Shown here one piece after another: positions 9,505 to 17,911 of a stretch of 64,000 nucleotides of DNA. The translations under genes were made by a program, and so were the position numbers. The stretch comes from Morganella morganii_D (GTDB lineage: Bacteria; Pseudomonadota; Gammaproteobacteria; Enterobacterales; Enterobacteriaceae). Under the pieces are notes generated by a model. That model was not told the origin of the DNA. It did not search any database and worked only from the letters and a program-made list of their open reading frames with translations. The DNA is taken from contig CP173058.1 of assembly GCA_044772875.1 (NCBI GenBank), positions 3,286,001 to 3,350,000 on the forward strand, read 5' to 3'. The number at the start of each line of letters is the position of its first letter. Within the stretch, counting starts at the first letter, position 1.

Positions 9505-10887
9505 ATGTCTCTTCATGCGGTAAAAGGTAAAAATAGTTCAGAATTTATTGATATTTACGCATCAGCGGATTCGGATGCGAAACTCCCTAAATACAAAATG
9601 CCGGAAGACAGTAGTGATCCGCGCATTATTTACAGTGTGGTTCGTGATGAGTTACTGCTGGATGGTAACTCCCGCCAAAATCTGGCGACATTCTGTACAA
9701 CCTGGGTTGAGGATGAAGTTAAACAACTGATGACGGACAGTGTCGATAAAAATATGATCGACAAAGACGAATATCCGCAAACGGCTGAAATTGAAAGCCG
9801 TTGTGTGCATATTATTGCCGACCTGTGGAATTCTCCGCAGGCACAGGAAACCATCGGTTGCTCTACTACCGGCTCCAGTGAGGCCGCGATGCTCGGCGGG
9901 CTGGCAATGAAATGGCGCTGGCGTAAAAACCGGGAGGCGCAGGGGAAAGAGACCGGTAAACCGAACCTGGTGACCGGCCCGGTACAGGTGTGCTGGGAGA
10001 AATTTGCCCGCTATTTTGATGTGGAAATCAGGCAGATCCCGCTGGAAGGTGATGCACTCGGCATGCAGCCGTCTGATCTGCGCAAATATTGTGATGAAAA
10101 CACCATTGGTGTCGTTGCGACGCTGGGGGTGACGTTTACCGGAATTTATGAGCCGGTGGCGGAACTGGCAAAAGAGCTGGATGCAATACAACGGGATACC
10201 GGTATTGATATTCCTCTGCATGTTGACGGTGCCAGCGGCGGGTTTATTGCGCCGTTTATCCAGCCGGAACTGGTGTGGGATTTCCGGATTGAGCGGGTGA
10301 AATCCATTAACAGCTCCGGGCACAAATACGGTCTTTCACCACTGGGTGTGGGCTGGGTGGTCTGGCGCAGCAAAGAAGACCTGCCGGAAGAACTGGTTTT
10401 CAATGTGGATTATCTCGGCGGTAATATGCCGACATTTGCACTGAACTTTTCCCGTCCCGGCGGGCAAATCATTGCACAGTATTATAACTTCCTGCGTCTG
10501 GGACGTGCCGGTTATACCAAAATTCAGCAGGCGTGTGCAGATACCGCACAATGGCTTGCGGATGAACTGAATAAGCTGGGTGTTTTCGAGCTGGTTTATG
10601 ACGGCCGCGGTGCATTACCAGCGGTAGCCTATAAGCTGAAACCGGAAGTTACGCAGTTCAATCTGTATGATCTTTCCGACCGCATCCGTACCCGTGGCTG
10701 GCTGATAGCCTCTTATCCGCTTCCGGCGGACAGAGGGCAGACCATTGTCCAGCGTATTATGATCCGCCACGGTGTCAGCCGTGATCTGGCTGCACTGCTG
10801 CTGGATGATATTAAGCGGGCCATTGAGCATTTCAGACAAAGTCCGGTAGTGCATTCTACAGCTAAAGCGACCTTCCACCACGGTTAA
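9505..10887 (+). CDS. gadB: Glutamate decarboxylase
   Basis: The 460-residue protein is a PLP group II decarboxylase close to E. coli GadB (466). Key segments are DGNSRQNLATFC, the TTGSSEAAMLGG phosphate-binding loop, HVDGASGGFIAPF, and the PLP lysine at residue 274 in NSSGHKYGLSPLG. It turns glutamate into GABA plus CO2, consuming a cytosolic proton. The N-terminus differs from the E. coli membrane-recruiting helix, while the C-terminus ends in His-His-Gly near the place of the E. coli His465 that closes the active site at neutral pH. The ribosome site AAGGAGG is very strong. It is the first gene of gadB-gadC-glsA. Confidence 0.95.
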   Translation: MSLHAVKGKNSSEFIDIYASADSDAKLPKYKMPEDSSDPRIIYSVVRDELLLDGNSRQNLATFCTTWVEDEVKQLMTDSVDKNMIDKDEYPQTAEIESRCVHIIADLWNSPQAQETIGCSTTGSSEAAMLGGLAMKWRWRKNREAQGKETGKPNLVTGPVQVCWEKFARYFDVEIRQIPLEGDALGMQPSDLRKYCDENTIGVVATLGVTFTGIYEPVAELAKELDAIQRDTGIDIPLHVDGASGGFIAPFIQPELVWDFRIERVKSINSSGHKYGLSPLGVGWVVWRSKEDLPEELVFNVDYLGGNMPTFALNFSRPGGQIIAQYYNFLRLGRAGYTKIQQACADTAQWLADELNKLGVFELVYDGRGALPAVAYKLKPEVTQFNLYDLSDRIRTRGWLIASYPLPADRGQTIVQRIMIRHGVSRDLAALLLDDIKRAIEHFRQSPVVHSTAKATFHHG

Positions 10888-10896
10888 TTAACAACG

Positions 10897-10930
10897 ACCT
10901 CCGGCCGGGATTAACGGCCGGAGGTTTTCT
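10897..10930 (+). terminator. Attenuating terminator between gadB and gadC
   Basis: A perfect 11-bp GC-rich stem (ACCTCCGGCCG with CGGCCGGAGGT) with a 7-nt loop is followed by TTTTCTTTC. It lies inside the operon, so it probably lowers gadC and glsA transcription relative to gadB. Confidence 0.8.
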
Positions 10931-10958
10931 TTCATTATTTATTTTTCTGGGTGTTTTT

Positions 10959-12440
10959 ATGACTGATAATTCAACAAAAAAACCGTCTCCCAGTGCAGCA
11001 AAACTGACTGTCGGCACACTTATCGTCATGAATATTGTGGCGGTGGTGAGTTTGCGTGGTTTGCCTGCCGAAGCGGAGTACGGTCTCAGTGCGATTTTCT
11101 ATTATCTGTTTGCTGCTGTGTTTTTTTTGATTCCGGTATCACTGGTGGCAGCTGAACTGGCCACTGGCTGGTCAGAGAAAGGTGGTGTTTTCCGCTGGGT
11201 CGGCGAGGCATTCGGACCGCGTCTGGCTTTTTTGGCCATGGCGATGTTGTGGATTGAAGTGACGGTCTGGTTCCCGACAGGGCTGACATTCGGGGCAGTA
11301 TCACTCGCCTTTATCGATCCGCATCAGACGTTTGATGAAGCGCTGGCGGCAAATAAGTTCTTTGTGCTCAGTATTGTCCTGATAATTTACTGGCTTGCGA
11401 CCTTTATCGCCTTTAAAGGGGTAGGTGCATTTGCCAGAGTATCAAAATGGGGCGGAATTATCGGTACTATCGTACCGGCTATCATTCTGATTGTGCTCGG
11501 CTTCTCCTACCTGTTCAGCGGCCAGACTCCGCAGATTGACCTGGCGTGGGATCAGGTTCTTCCTGATTTCTCAAACTTCGATAACATTGTTCTGGCGGCC
11601 AGTATTTTCCTGTTTTACGCCGGGATGGAAATGAATGCTATCCATGTAAAAGACATTGATAATCCGACCAAAAACTACCCTAAAGCTATCATTCTGGCAG
11701 CAACAGGTACAGTGGCTATCTTTGTGCTGGGTACACTGGCGATCGCCTTTATCATTCCTCAGTCCGATATCAGTCTGACCCAGAGTTTACTGGTGGCTTA
11801 CGATGACATGTTTAAATGGGCGCATATTCCGTGGATGGGGCCGATTGTCGCCGTCATGCTGGCTGTCGGCGTGCTGGCTGGCGTGGTAACCTGGGTTGCC
11901 GGGCCGTCTTCCGGTCTTCTGGAAGTGGCGAAAGCAGGCTATCTGCCACGGTGGTTCCAGCATACCAACAAAAACGGGATGGCAACACATATCCTGCTGG
12001 TGCAGGCCGTACTGGTGACATTGCTGGCTGTAATGTTTGTGGTACTGCCGTCAGTACAGGCAACATATCAGATACTCAGCCAGTTGACAGTTATTCTCTA
12101 TCTGGTCATGTATATGCTGATGTTCAGTGCTGCTATTTATCTGCGATTCAGCCAGCCGCAGCGTGCCCGTCCGTACCGGATCCCGGGCGGTAATGCGGGG
12201 ATGATTATTCTCGGTGGTATGGGCTTTATCGGTTCCTTAATCGCGTTTCTTCTCAGCTTTATTCCTCCGGCGCAGATTGCAGTCGGCAGCCCTGAAGTTT
12301 ATGTGGGGGCATTGATTGGGCTGACTATTCTGTTTGTTATTCTTCCGTTTATTATTTATCAGGTCCGGAAACCTGAGTGGCGCAACCCGAACAGCGATTT
12401 CGCTCCGTTTACCTGGGAAAATAAAGGAAACGCATCATGA
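10959..12440 (+). CDS. gadC: Glutamate/GABA antiporter
   Basis: The 493-residue APC-superfamily membrane protein has about twelve hydrophobic spans. VVSLRGLPAEAEYGLSAIFY in TM1 matches the substrate-binding region of E. coli GadC. It imports glutamate and exports GABA, completing the proton-consuming cycle started by GadB. After the last span the tail is only about 24 residues (RKPEWRNPNSDFAPFTWENK to the end). E. coli GadC carries about 45 there, including the basic, His-containing C-plug that blocks the pore at neutral pH. The stop overlaps the glsA start (ATGA). Confidence 0.93.
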   Translation: MTDNSTKKPSPSAAKLTVGTLIVMNIVAVVSLRGLPAEAEYGLSAIFYYLFAAVFFLIPVSLVAAELATGWSEKGGVFRWVGEAFGPRLAFLAMAMLWIEVTVWFPTGLTFGAVSLAFIDPHQTFDEALAANKFFVLSIVLIIYWLATFIAFKGVGAFARVSKWGGIIGTIVPAIILIVLGFSYLFSGQTPQIDLAWDQVLPDFSNFDNIVLAASIFLFYAGMEMNAIHVKDIDNPTKNYPKAIILAATGTVAIFVLGTLAIAFIIPQSDISLTQSLLVAYDDMFKWAHIPWMGPIVAVMLAVGVLAGVVTWVAGPSSGLLEVAKAGYLPRWFQHTNKNGMATHILLVQAVLVTLLAVMFVVLPSVQATYQILSQLTVILYLVMYMLMFSAAIYLRFSQPQRARPYRIPGGNAGMIILGGMGFIGSLIAFLLSFIPPAQIAVGSPEVYVGALIGLTILFVILPFIIYQVRKPEWRNPNSDFAPFTWENKGNAS

Positions 12441-13366
12441 CAGATTTAACAGCAATCAAACAGGCGGTGACGAATGCCTGGCAGCAGTTTCATCAGGTGC
12501 CGGGTGGTGCCAATGCGGACTATATTCCGTTTCTGGCCAATATCCCGTCTGACCTGGCGGCGGTTGCGGTGGTGACAGTGCAGGGTGATATTATCAGCAG
12601 CGGTGATGCCGATTACCGGTTTGCCATTGAGTCAATCTCCAAAGTCTGCTCCCTGGCGCTGGCGCTGGAAGATCTCGGCCCGCAGGCCGTGCAGGATAAG
12701 ATAGGCGCTGATCCTACCGGGTTGCCGTTTAACTCAGTGATGGCGCTGGAGTTGCATAATGACAAGCCGCTGTCGCCGTTGGTGAATGCCGGTGCGATCG
12801 CGACAGTCAGTGCGGTAACCGCAAAATCCGCCGATGAACGCTGGCAGCGGATCCTGACCATGCAGCGCCGCCTCGGGTCAGAAAATATTGCACTGTCGGA
12901 TGAACTGAATCAGTCAGAGCAGACCACCAATTTCCATAACCGTGGCATATCCTGGCTGCTTTACTCGGCACAAAATCTCTATTGTGACCCGATGGAGGCC
13001 TGTGATGTGTATACCCGCCAGTGCTCCACACTGCTGACTACTAAAGAGCTGGCCACAATGGGCGCGACACTGGCCGGGCACGGCAAAAATCCGTTGACCG
13101 GAGAGCAGGTGCTGGATCCGTCTCATACACCGTTTATCCTGGCAGAAATGACAATGGAAGGGTTGTACGGCCGCTCCGGCGACTGGGCATACACTGTCGG
13201 GTTGCCGGGGAAAAGTGGTGTCGGCGGGGGGATACTGGCTGTGGTGCCGGGCGTGATGGGCATTGCGGCCTTTTCACCGCCGCTGGATGATGACGGAAAC
13301 AGTGTCAGAGGCCAGAAAATGGTGGCTTCGGTTGCCGCTGCTTTGGGATATAACCTTTACCGGTGA
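12437..13366 (+). CDS. glsA: Glutaminase (beta-lactamase-fold, GlsA type)
   Basis: The 309-residue enzyme has the serine-dependent glutaminase signature IESISKVCSLALAL (nucleophile Ser and Lys of SxxK), then GLPFNSV, NAGAI and the C-terminal GLPGKSGVGGG block. It hydrolyses glutamine to glutamate and ammonia in the cytosol. Ammonia release captures a proton, and the glutamate feeds GadB. It is translationally coupled to gadC by a 4-bp ATGA overlap, so glutamine- and glutamate-dependent acid resistance are one transcription unit here. In E. coli glsA (ybaS) sits apart from gadBC beside the permease gene ybaT. A perfect hairpin follows the stop. Confidence 0.95.
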   Translation: MTDLTAIKQAVTNAWQQFHQVPGGANADYIPFLANIPSDLAAVAVVTVQGDIISSGDADYRFAIESISKVCSLALALEDLGPQAVQDKIGADPTGLPFNSVMALELHNDKPLSPLVNAGAIATVSAVTAKSADERWQRILTMQRRLGSENIALSDELNQSEQTTNFHNRGISWLLYSAQNLYCDPMEACDVYTRQCSTLLTTKELATMGATLAGHGKNPLTGEQVLDPSHTPFILAEMTMEGLYGRSGDWAYTVGLPGKSGVGGGILAVVPGVMGIAAFSPPLDDDGNSVRGQKMVASVAAALGYNLYR

Positions 13367-13378
13367 TCCCGCTGATAA

Positions 13379-13411
13379 CGATAAAGCCCGGATTTCCGGG
13401 CTTTATCGGGT
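13379..13411 (+). terminator. Palindromic terminator after glsA (copy 1 of a repeated element)
   Basis: A perfect 13-bp stem (CGATAAAGCCCGG with CCGGGCTTTATCG, 13379-13408) has a 4-nt loop. The 31 bp at 13381-13411 recur exactly at 15422-15452. Confidence 0.75.
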
Positions 13412-13458
13412 ATGAATTAACACCAGAGGCAGCACATGTTTTGTTTCAGGAGTCGGGT

Positions 13459-14739
13459 ATGAAGCCAGTGTCATCAGAAAAGCCGTTAACATTATTACAG
13501 GTTATTGCGCTGGGGATCGGAGCGATGGTCGGTGCCGGCATTTTTGCACTGCTGGGGCAGACGGCGTTGATTATGCAGTCTGCAACATGGATTGCATTTG
13601 CCTGTGGCGGAATGGTCGCGCTATTTGCCGGTTATGCTTATGCCAGATTATCCGCCTGTTATCCCTCTCCGGGCGGAATTATTGATTTCTTCCGGTTATC
13701 ACTTCCCGTTGTGCTGACGATTGCCCTATCCTTTCTGTATCTCGTCACACTGATCCTGACGATTGCCATGGTGGCCAGAGCGTTCGGGGCATATGCCGTT
13801 CAGCTTTTTCATCAGGGAAATGAATCCGCCTTATTACCGGAAGTGTATACCGCATTTATTATCATCGTGGTCGGCCTGATGAATATTACCGGCAGCCATG
13901 CTGTCGGCAAAATTGAAGTTCTTCTGGTGGGCACCAAACTGGTGATCATTATCGCTCTGGTGGTAACGGGTGTGTTTACAGTGGATACCACACTGCTGAA
14001 TATAAACTCATTTTCCGGTGATACGCTTTTTTCCGCCGTGGGGCTGACATTTTTTGCCTATGCCGGGTTTGGCATGATGGCGAATGCTTCAGATAAAGTG
14101 GTAAATCCCGGCCGGGTGATGCCAAAGGCATTTATGATAGCCATTCTGTTCACGATTGTGCTTTATATCAGCCTGGCACTGGTATTACTCGGAAATCTCT
14201 CTCCGTCTGAACTGGTCCGCTATGCCGATACCGCTGTGGCTCAGGTGGCCTATCCCGTATGGGGGAGTACCGGTTTTGTGATTGTTGCCGCCGCCGCATT
14301 ACTGGCCACGACCTCAGCCATTAATGCCACACTGTTTTCTGCTTTCAATATTATTAACAGAATGAGTTCGACCGGTGCGTTGCCGGTAGCCTGGAGCAAA
14401 GTGGTATACAGGCAGGGCACCCCGGGTAATGTTCTGCTTATTCTGCTGACCCTGTTACTGGCACTGTTCCTGAATCTGGGTGACCTCGCCAATGTGGCCA
14501 GTTTTACTTTCCTTTTATGTTATCTGATGGTTCTGGTTGTGGCGTGGCGTCAGAGCAAAATTATTCATTCATCAAAAATTATTACGGGGACAGGTATCGT
14601 CCTGGTTACAGCAGTTATAGTTGGTTTTATTGTGACCTTATTTGACAGCGGAATGATATCTGTAATTGTCATTGCAGCTTCTCTTATTCTCTGTCTGGTT
14701 GCCGGTTACCTGCGAAAACGGAATCTGAAAGATGAATGA
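13459..14739 (+). CDS. APC-family amino-acid permease (YbaT-like)
   Basis: From this start the protein has 426 residues. MKPVSSEKPLTLLQVIALG leads into GIGAMVGAGIFALLGQ, the APC TM1 substrate-backbone motif; about twelve hydrophobic segments follow and TM6 contains FFAYAGFGMMANASDK. AGGAG lies six bases before the chosen ATG, while the longer frame from 13363 would run through the terminator hairpin. It resembles E. coli YbaT, whose gene follows the glutaminase gene ybaS. That pairing suggests glutamine (or glutamate) import for GlsA, but the substrate is not shown by sequence. It overlaps the next gene by 8 bp. Confidence 0.8.
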   Translation: MKPVSSEKPLTLLQVIALGIGAMVGAGIFALLGQTALIMQSATWIAFACGGMVALFAGYAYARLSACYPSPGGIIDFFRLSLPVVLTIALSFLYLVTLILTIAMVARAFGAYAVQLFHQGNESALLPEVYTAFIIIVVGLMNITGSHAVGKIEVLLVGTKLVIIIALVVTGVFTVDTTLLNINSFSGDTLFSAVGLTFFAYAGFGMMANASDKVVNPGRVMPKAFMIAILFTIVLYISLALVLLGNLSPSELVRYADTAVAQVAYPVWGSTGFVIVAAAALLATTSAINATLFSAFNIINRMSSTGALPVAWSKVVYRQGTPGNVLLILLTLLLALFLNLGDLANVASFTFLLCYLMVLVVAWRQSKIIHSSKIITGTGIVLVTAVIVGFIVTLFDSGMISVIVIAASLILCLVAGYLRKRNLKDE

Positions 14740-15394
14740 ATGGCTCGATAATATTCTTCTAAACTATGTGACTTTTGTGTCGCTGTTCAGTCCTCCGGCG
14801 ACTATCACCGCCGCTACTATTATTCTCGGCCGGATTGAGCGGGGAATTCTGTGGCAAATTGCCTGGAAAATTGCGGCGGGATACGCACTGGTCATGCTGG
14901 TGGTTATCTGGCTGGGGAACTGGCTGCTGACCGCACTGGGACTGAGCGCGGATGCACTGACAGTGACGGGCGGCATTGCGTTACTGGCGCAGGGATGGCC
15001 GATGCTTATCAGGGGTGTTAAGGAGGAGCACAGCGATATTCCGGTCAATGTGACACCGCCGAAAGATATCATGCGGCTGGCAATGGTACCGCTGCTTTTT
15101 CCGCTCTCGATGGGCGGCGGCACCATCGCCGTCGGGATTTCGCTGGCAGGACACAGCGATTCTCTGTCCGGACTGATACAGCTTTCTGTTGTGATCCTGC
15201 TGATGCTGCCCACCATTGCCCTGACGTTTCTGGCGACAGGTCCGCTGCACGGGCGTTTATCCCCCGGTGTGATGGACACACTGGCGCGGATCTCCGGCAT
15301 TATTCTGGTCACACTGGCGATTCAGTTACTGGTATCAGGAATGCTCGGCATTATCACCGCGAACCTGAAACATATTGCTCATTTTGCGGGGTAA
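14732..15394 (+). CDS. MarC-family integral membrane protein
   Basis: The 220-residue protein has six predicted hydrophobic segments and the MarC/UPF0056 pattern: FSPPATITAATIILGR near the start, GGIALLAQGWPML, PLLFPLSMGGGTIAVGISLA, and the closing RISGIILVTLAIQLLVSGML. MarC was once linked to multidrug resistance, a link since withdrawn, and the family function is unknown, possibly small-molecule export. It starts within the permease stop region, so the two are translationally coupled. A role linked to glutamine/glutamate flux is inferred from position only. Confidence 0.8.
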   Translation: MNEWLDNILLNYVTFVSLFSPPATITAATIILGRIERGILWQIAWKIAAGYALVMLVVIWLGNWLLTALGLSADALTVTGGIALLAQGWPMLIRGVKEEHSDIPVNVTPPKDIMRLAMVPLLFPLSMGGGTIAVGISLAGHSDSLSGLIQLSVVILLMLPTIALTFLATGPLHGRLSPGVMDTLARISGIILVTLAIQLLVSGMLGIITANLKHIAHFAG

Positions 15395-15421
15395 AGGAAT
15401 CCGGGCTGATCGCAGGAAAAA

Positions 15422-15452
15422 ATAAAGCCCGGATTTCCGGGCTTTATCGGGT
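15422..15452. terminator. Bidirectional terminator between marC-like gene and gyrB (copy 2 of repeat)
   Basis: This is identical over 31 bp to 13381-13411: a perfect ATAAAGCCCGG/CCGGGCTTTAT stem with an ATTT loop. A/T flanks on both sides let it serve both the marC-like gene and the convergent gyrB. Confidence 0.8.
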
Positions 15453-15469
15453 CTCAGAGAGAGGAAAAA

Positions 15470-17884
15470 TTATACGTCGATATTTGCCGCTTTCAGGGCG
15501 TTCTCTTCGATAAAGGCACGGCGCGGTTCAACATCATCACCCATAAGTGTGGTGAATAACTGATCCGTTGCAATAGCATCTTTAACCGTGACCTGCAACA
15601 TACGGCGGGTTTCCGGGTTCATGGTGGTTTCCCACAGCTGATCCGGGTTCATTTCACCCAGTCCTTTATAGCGCTGTACAGACAGACCACGGCGTGATTC
15701 TTTCATCAGCCAGTCAAGCGCCTGCTCAAAGTTGCTGACATTCTGACGGCGCTCGCCGCGGACAACATAGGCACCTTCTTCAATCAGACCGCGGATCAGC
15801 TCACCCAGTTTGGAGATACGGGCGTATTCGCTGCCGTGAACAAAATCGAAATCCAGGTTGTAGTCAGTATCAACACCGTGAGTACGGATAGTCAGTACCG
15901 GCTCAAACAGCTGGCGCTCTTTGTTTTCTGCAATGCGGTAGCTGTAGGTGCTGCCGTGCTCTTCATGGCGGGTCAGGCGTTCTGTCAGGCTCTGTGCCCA
16001 GCCTTCCACCTCGGTTTTGTTCAGCAGCGCCGATTCTTCCAGTTTCGGCTGATATACCAGGCTGTTTAACAATGCCAGCGGATAGAGACGCTCTAAACGG
16101 CGGATGATTTTGTGTGCACCGTTGTATTCGTGCAGCAGTTTTTCCAGATGTTCACCCTGAATCGGTGCTGCTGTTTCGTTTACATACAGTGCCGCACCAT
16201 CCAGCGCGATGGATACCTGATACTGCTCCATCGCTTCGTCATCTTTAATATACTGTTCCTGTTTGCCTTTTTTCACTTTATACAGTGGCGGCTGTGCGAT
16301 ATACACATAACCGCGCTCAATGATTTCCGGCATCTGACGGTAGAAAAAGGTCAGTAACAGGGTACGGATATGTGAACCATCGACGTCGGCATCGGTCATG
16401 ATGATGATGCTGTGATAGCGCAGTTTATCCGGGTTGTATTCGTCACGGCCGATACCGCAGCCGAGTGCCGTGATCAGAGTGGCAACTTCCTGAGAAGCCA
16501 GCATTTTATCAAAACGCGCCTTCTCAACGTTCAGGATTTTACCTTTCAGCGGTAAGATTGCCTGGTTCTTGCGGTTACGCCCCTGTTTTGCAGAGCCGCC
16601 CGCAGAGTCCCCTTCCACTAAGTACAGTTCGGAGAATGCAGGATCGCGTTCCTGGCAGTCCGCCAGTTTACCCGGCAGACCGGCTAAATCCAGTGCGCCT
16701 TTACGGCGGGTCATTTCGCGGGCCCGGCGTGCAGCTTCACGGGCACGTGCGGCATCAATAATTTTACCGACAATGATTTTGGTATCGTTCGGGTTTTCAT
16801 CCAGATATTCAGACAGCTTTTCGTTCATCAGGGTTTCAACCGCGGTTTTCACTTCGGAAGAGACCAGCTTGTCTTTAGTCTGAGAAGAGAATTTCGGATC
16901 CGGTACTTTGACGGAAATGACCGCCACCAGCCCTTCACGGGCATCATCCCCGGTGGTACTGACTTTGGATTTTTTATTCAGCCCTTCTTTCTCAATATAA
17001 CTGTTGAGGGTACGGGTCATTGCGGCGCGGAAACCGGCGAGGTGAGCACCACCGTCGCGCTGCGGAATATTGTTGGTGAAGCAGTACACGTTTTCCTGGA
17101 AGGAGTCATTCCACTGCATGGAAACTTCCACGCCGATATCGTCTTTCTCGGTGGAGAAATAGAAAACGTTGTTATGAATCGAGGTTTTGGCACGACTTAA
17201 ATATTCCACGAAGGCTTTGATACCGCCTTCGTAGTGGAAGTGATCTTCTTTGCCGTCGCGTTTGTCGATCAGACGGATCGACACACCGGAGTTCAGGAAG
17301 GAGAGTTCGCGCAGGCGTTTTGCCAGAATATCGTACTGGAATTCAGTTTCGCCTTTGAAAGTGTCCATGCTTGGCCAGAAACGCACGCGCGTCCCGGTTT
17401 TGTCTGTTTCGCCGACAACCGTCAGGCGATCCTGCGCTTCACCGTGGCGGTAAATCTGCTCGTGAACTTTGCCGTCACGGCGGATAACCAGTTCCAGTTT
17501 TTCAGACAGTGCGTTAACAACAGAGACTCCGACGCCGTGCAGGCCACCCGAGACTTTATAGGAGTTATCATCGAACTTCCCGCCGGCGTGCAGAACAGTC
17601 ATGATAACTTCTGCGGCGGAGACGCCTTCTTCTTCATGGATCCCGGTCGGGATACCGCGGCCGTCATCCTGTACGGAGACTGAATTGTCATTGTGAATGG
17701 TCACAACGATGTCTTTACAGTAACCGGCGAGGGCTTCGTCGATAGCGTTGTCAACAACCTCGAAGACCATGTGGTGTAAACCGGTTCCGTCATCGGTATC
17801 ACCAATGTACATTCCCGGGCGTTTACGCACCGCGTCCAGCCCTTTTAATACTTTGATACTTGAGGAGTCATAGGTATTCGACAT
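15470..17884 (-). CDS. gyrB: DNA gyrase subunit B
   Basis: The protein has 804 residues, the E. coli length. The GHKL ATPase domain includes EVVDNAIDEALAGYC and GRGIPT, then come the transducer domain, the Toprim domain with LVEGDSAGGSAKQGRNRK and the PLKGKILNVEKARFDKM block, and the C-terminal GyrA-contact region with RYKGLGEMNPDQLWETTMNP. It introduces negative supercoils with GyrA. I start it at ATG 17884 (MSNTYDSSSIK); the TTG directly before it could add one residue. It is last in dnaA-dnaN-recF-gyrB. Confidence 0.98.
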   Translation of the reverse strand: MSNTYDSSSIKVLKGLDAVRKRPGMYIGDTDDGTGLHHMVFEVVDNAIDEALAGYCKDIVVTIHNDNSVSVQDDGRGIPTGIHEEEGVSAAEVIMTVLHAGGKFDDNSYKVSGGLHGVGVSVVNALSEKLELVIRRDGKVHEQIYRHGEAQDRLTVVGETDKTGTRVRFWPSMDTFKGETEFQYDILAKRLRELSFLNSGVSIRLIDKRDGKEDHFHYEGGIKAFVEYLSRAKTSIHNNVFYFSTEKDDIGVEVSMQWNDSFQENVYCFTNNIPQRDGGAHLAGFRAAMTRTLNSYIEKEGLNKKSKVSTTGDDAREGLVAVISVKVPDPKFSSQTKDKLVSSEVKTAVETLMNEKLSEYLDENPNDTKIIVGKIIDAARAREAARRAREMTRRKGALDLAGLPGKLADCQERDPAFSELYLVEGDSAGGSAKQGRNRKNQAILPLKGKILNVEKARFDKMLASQEVATLITALGCGIGRDEYNPDKLRYHSIIIMTDADVDGSHIRTLLLTFFYRQMPEIIERGYVYIAQPPLYKVKKGKQEQYIKDDEAMEQYQVSIALDGAALYVNETAAPIQGEHLEKLLHEYNGAHKIIRRLERLYPLALLNSLVYQPKLEESALLNKTEVEGWAQSLTERLTRHEEHGSTYSYRIAENKERQLFEPVLTIRTHGVDTDYNLDFDFVHGSEYARISKLGELIRGLIEEGAYVVRGERRQNVSNFEQALDWLMKESRRGLSVQRYKGLGEMNPDQLWETTMNPETRRMLQVTVKDAIATDQLFTTLMGDDVEPRRAFIEENALKAANIDV

Positions 17885-17911
17885 CAACGTTTCCCGCTCA
17901 TCTAATCCTGA

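Noticed and set aside
13363..13458. Longer N-terminus for the APC permease
   Set aside because: The extra codons run through the perfect terminator hairpin; AGGAG before 13459 and the TM1 position support the shorter protein.
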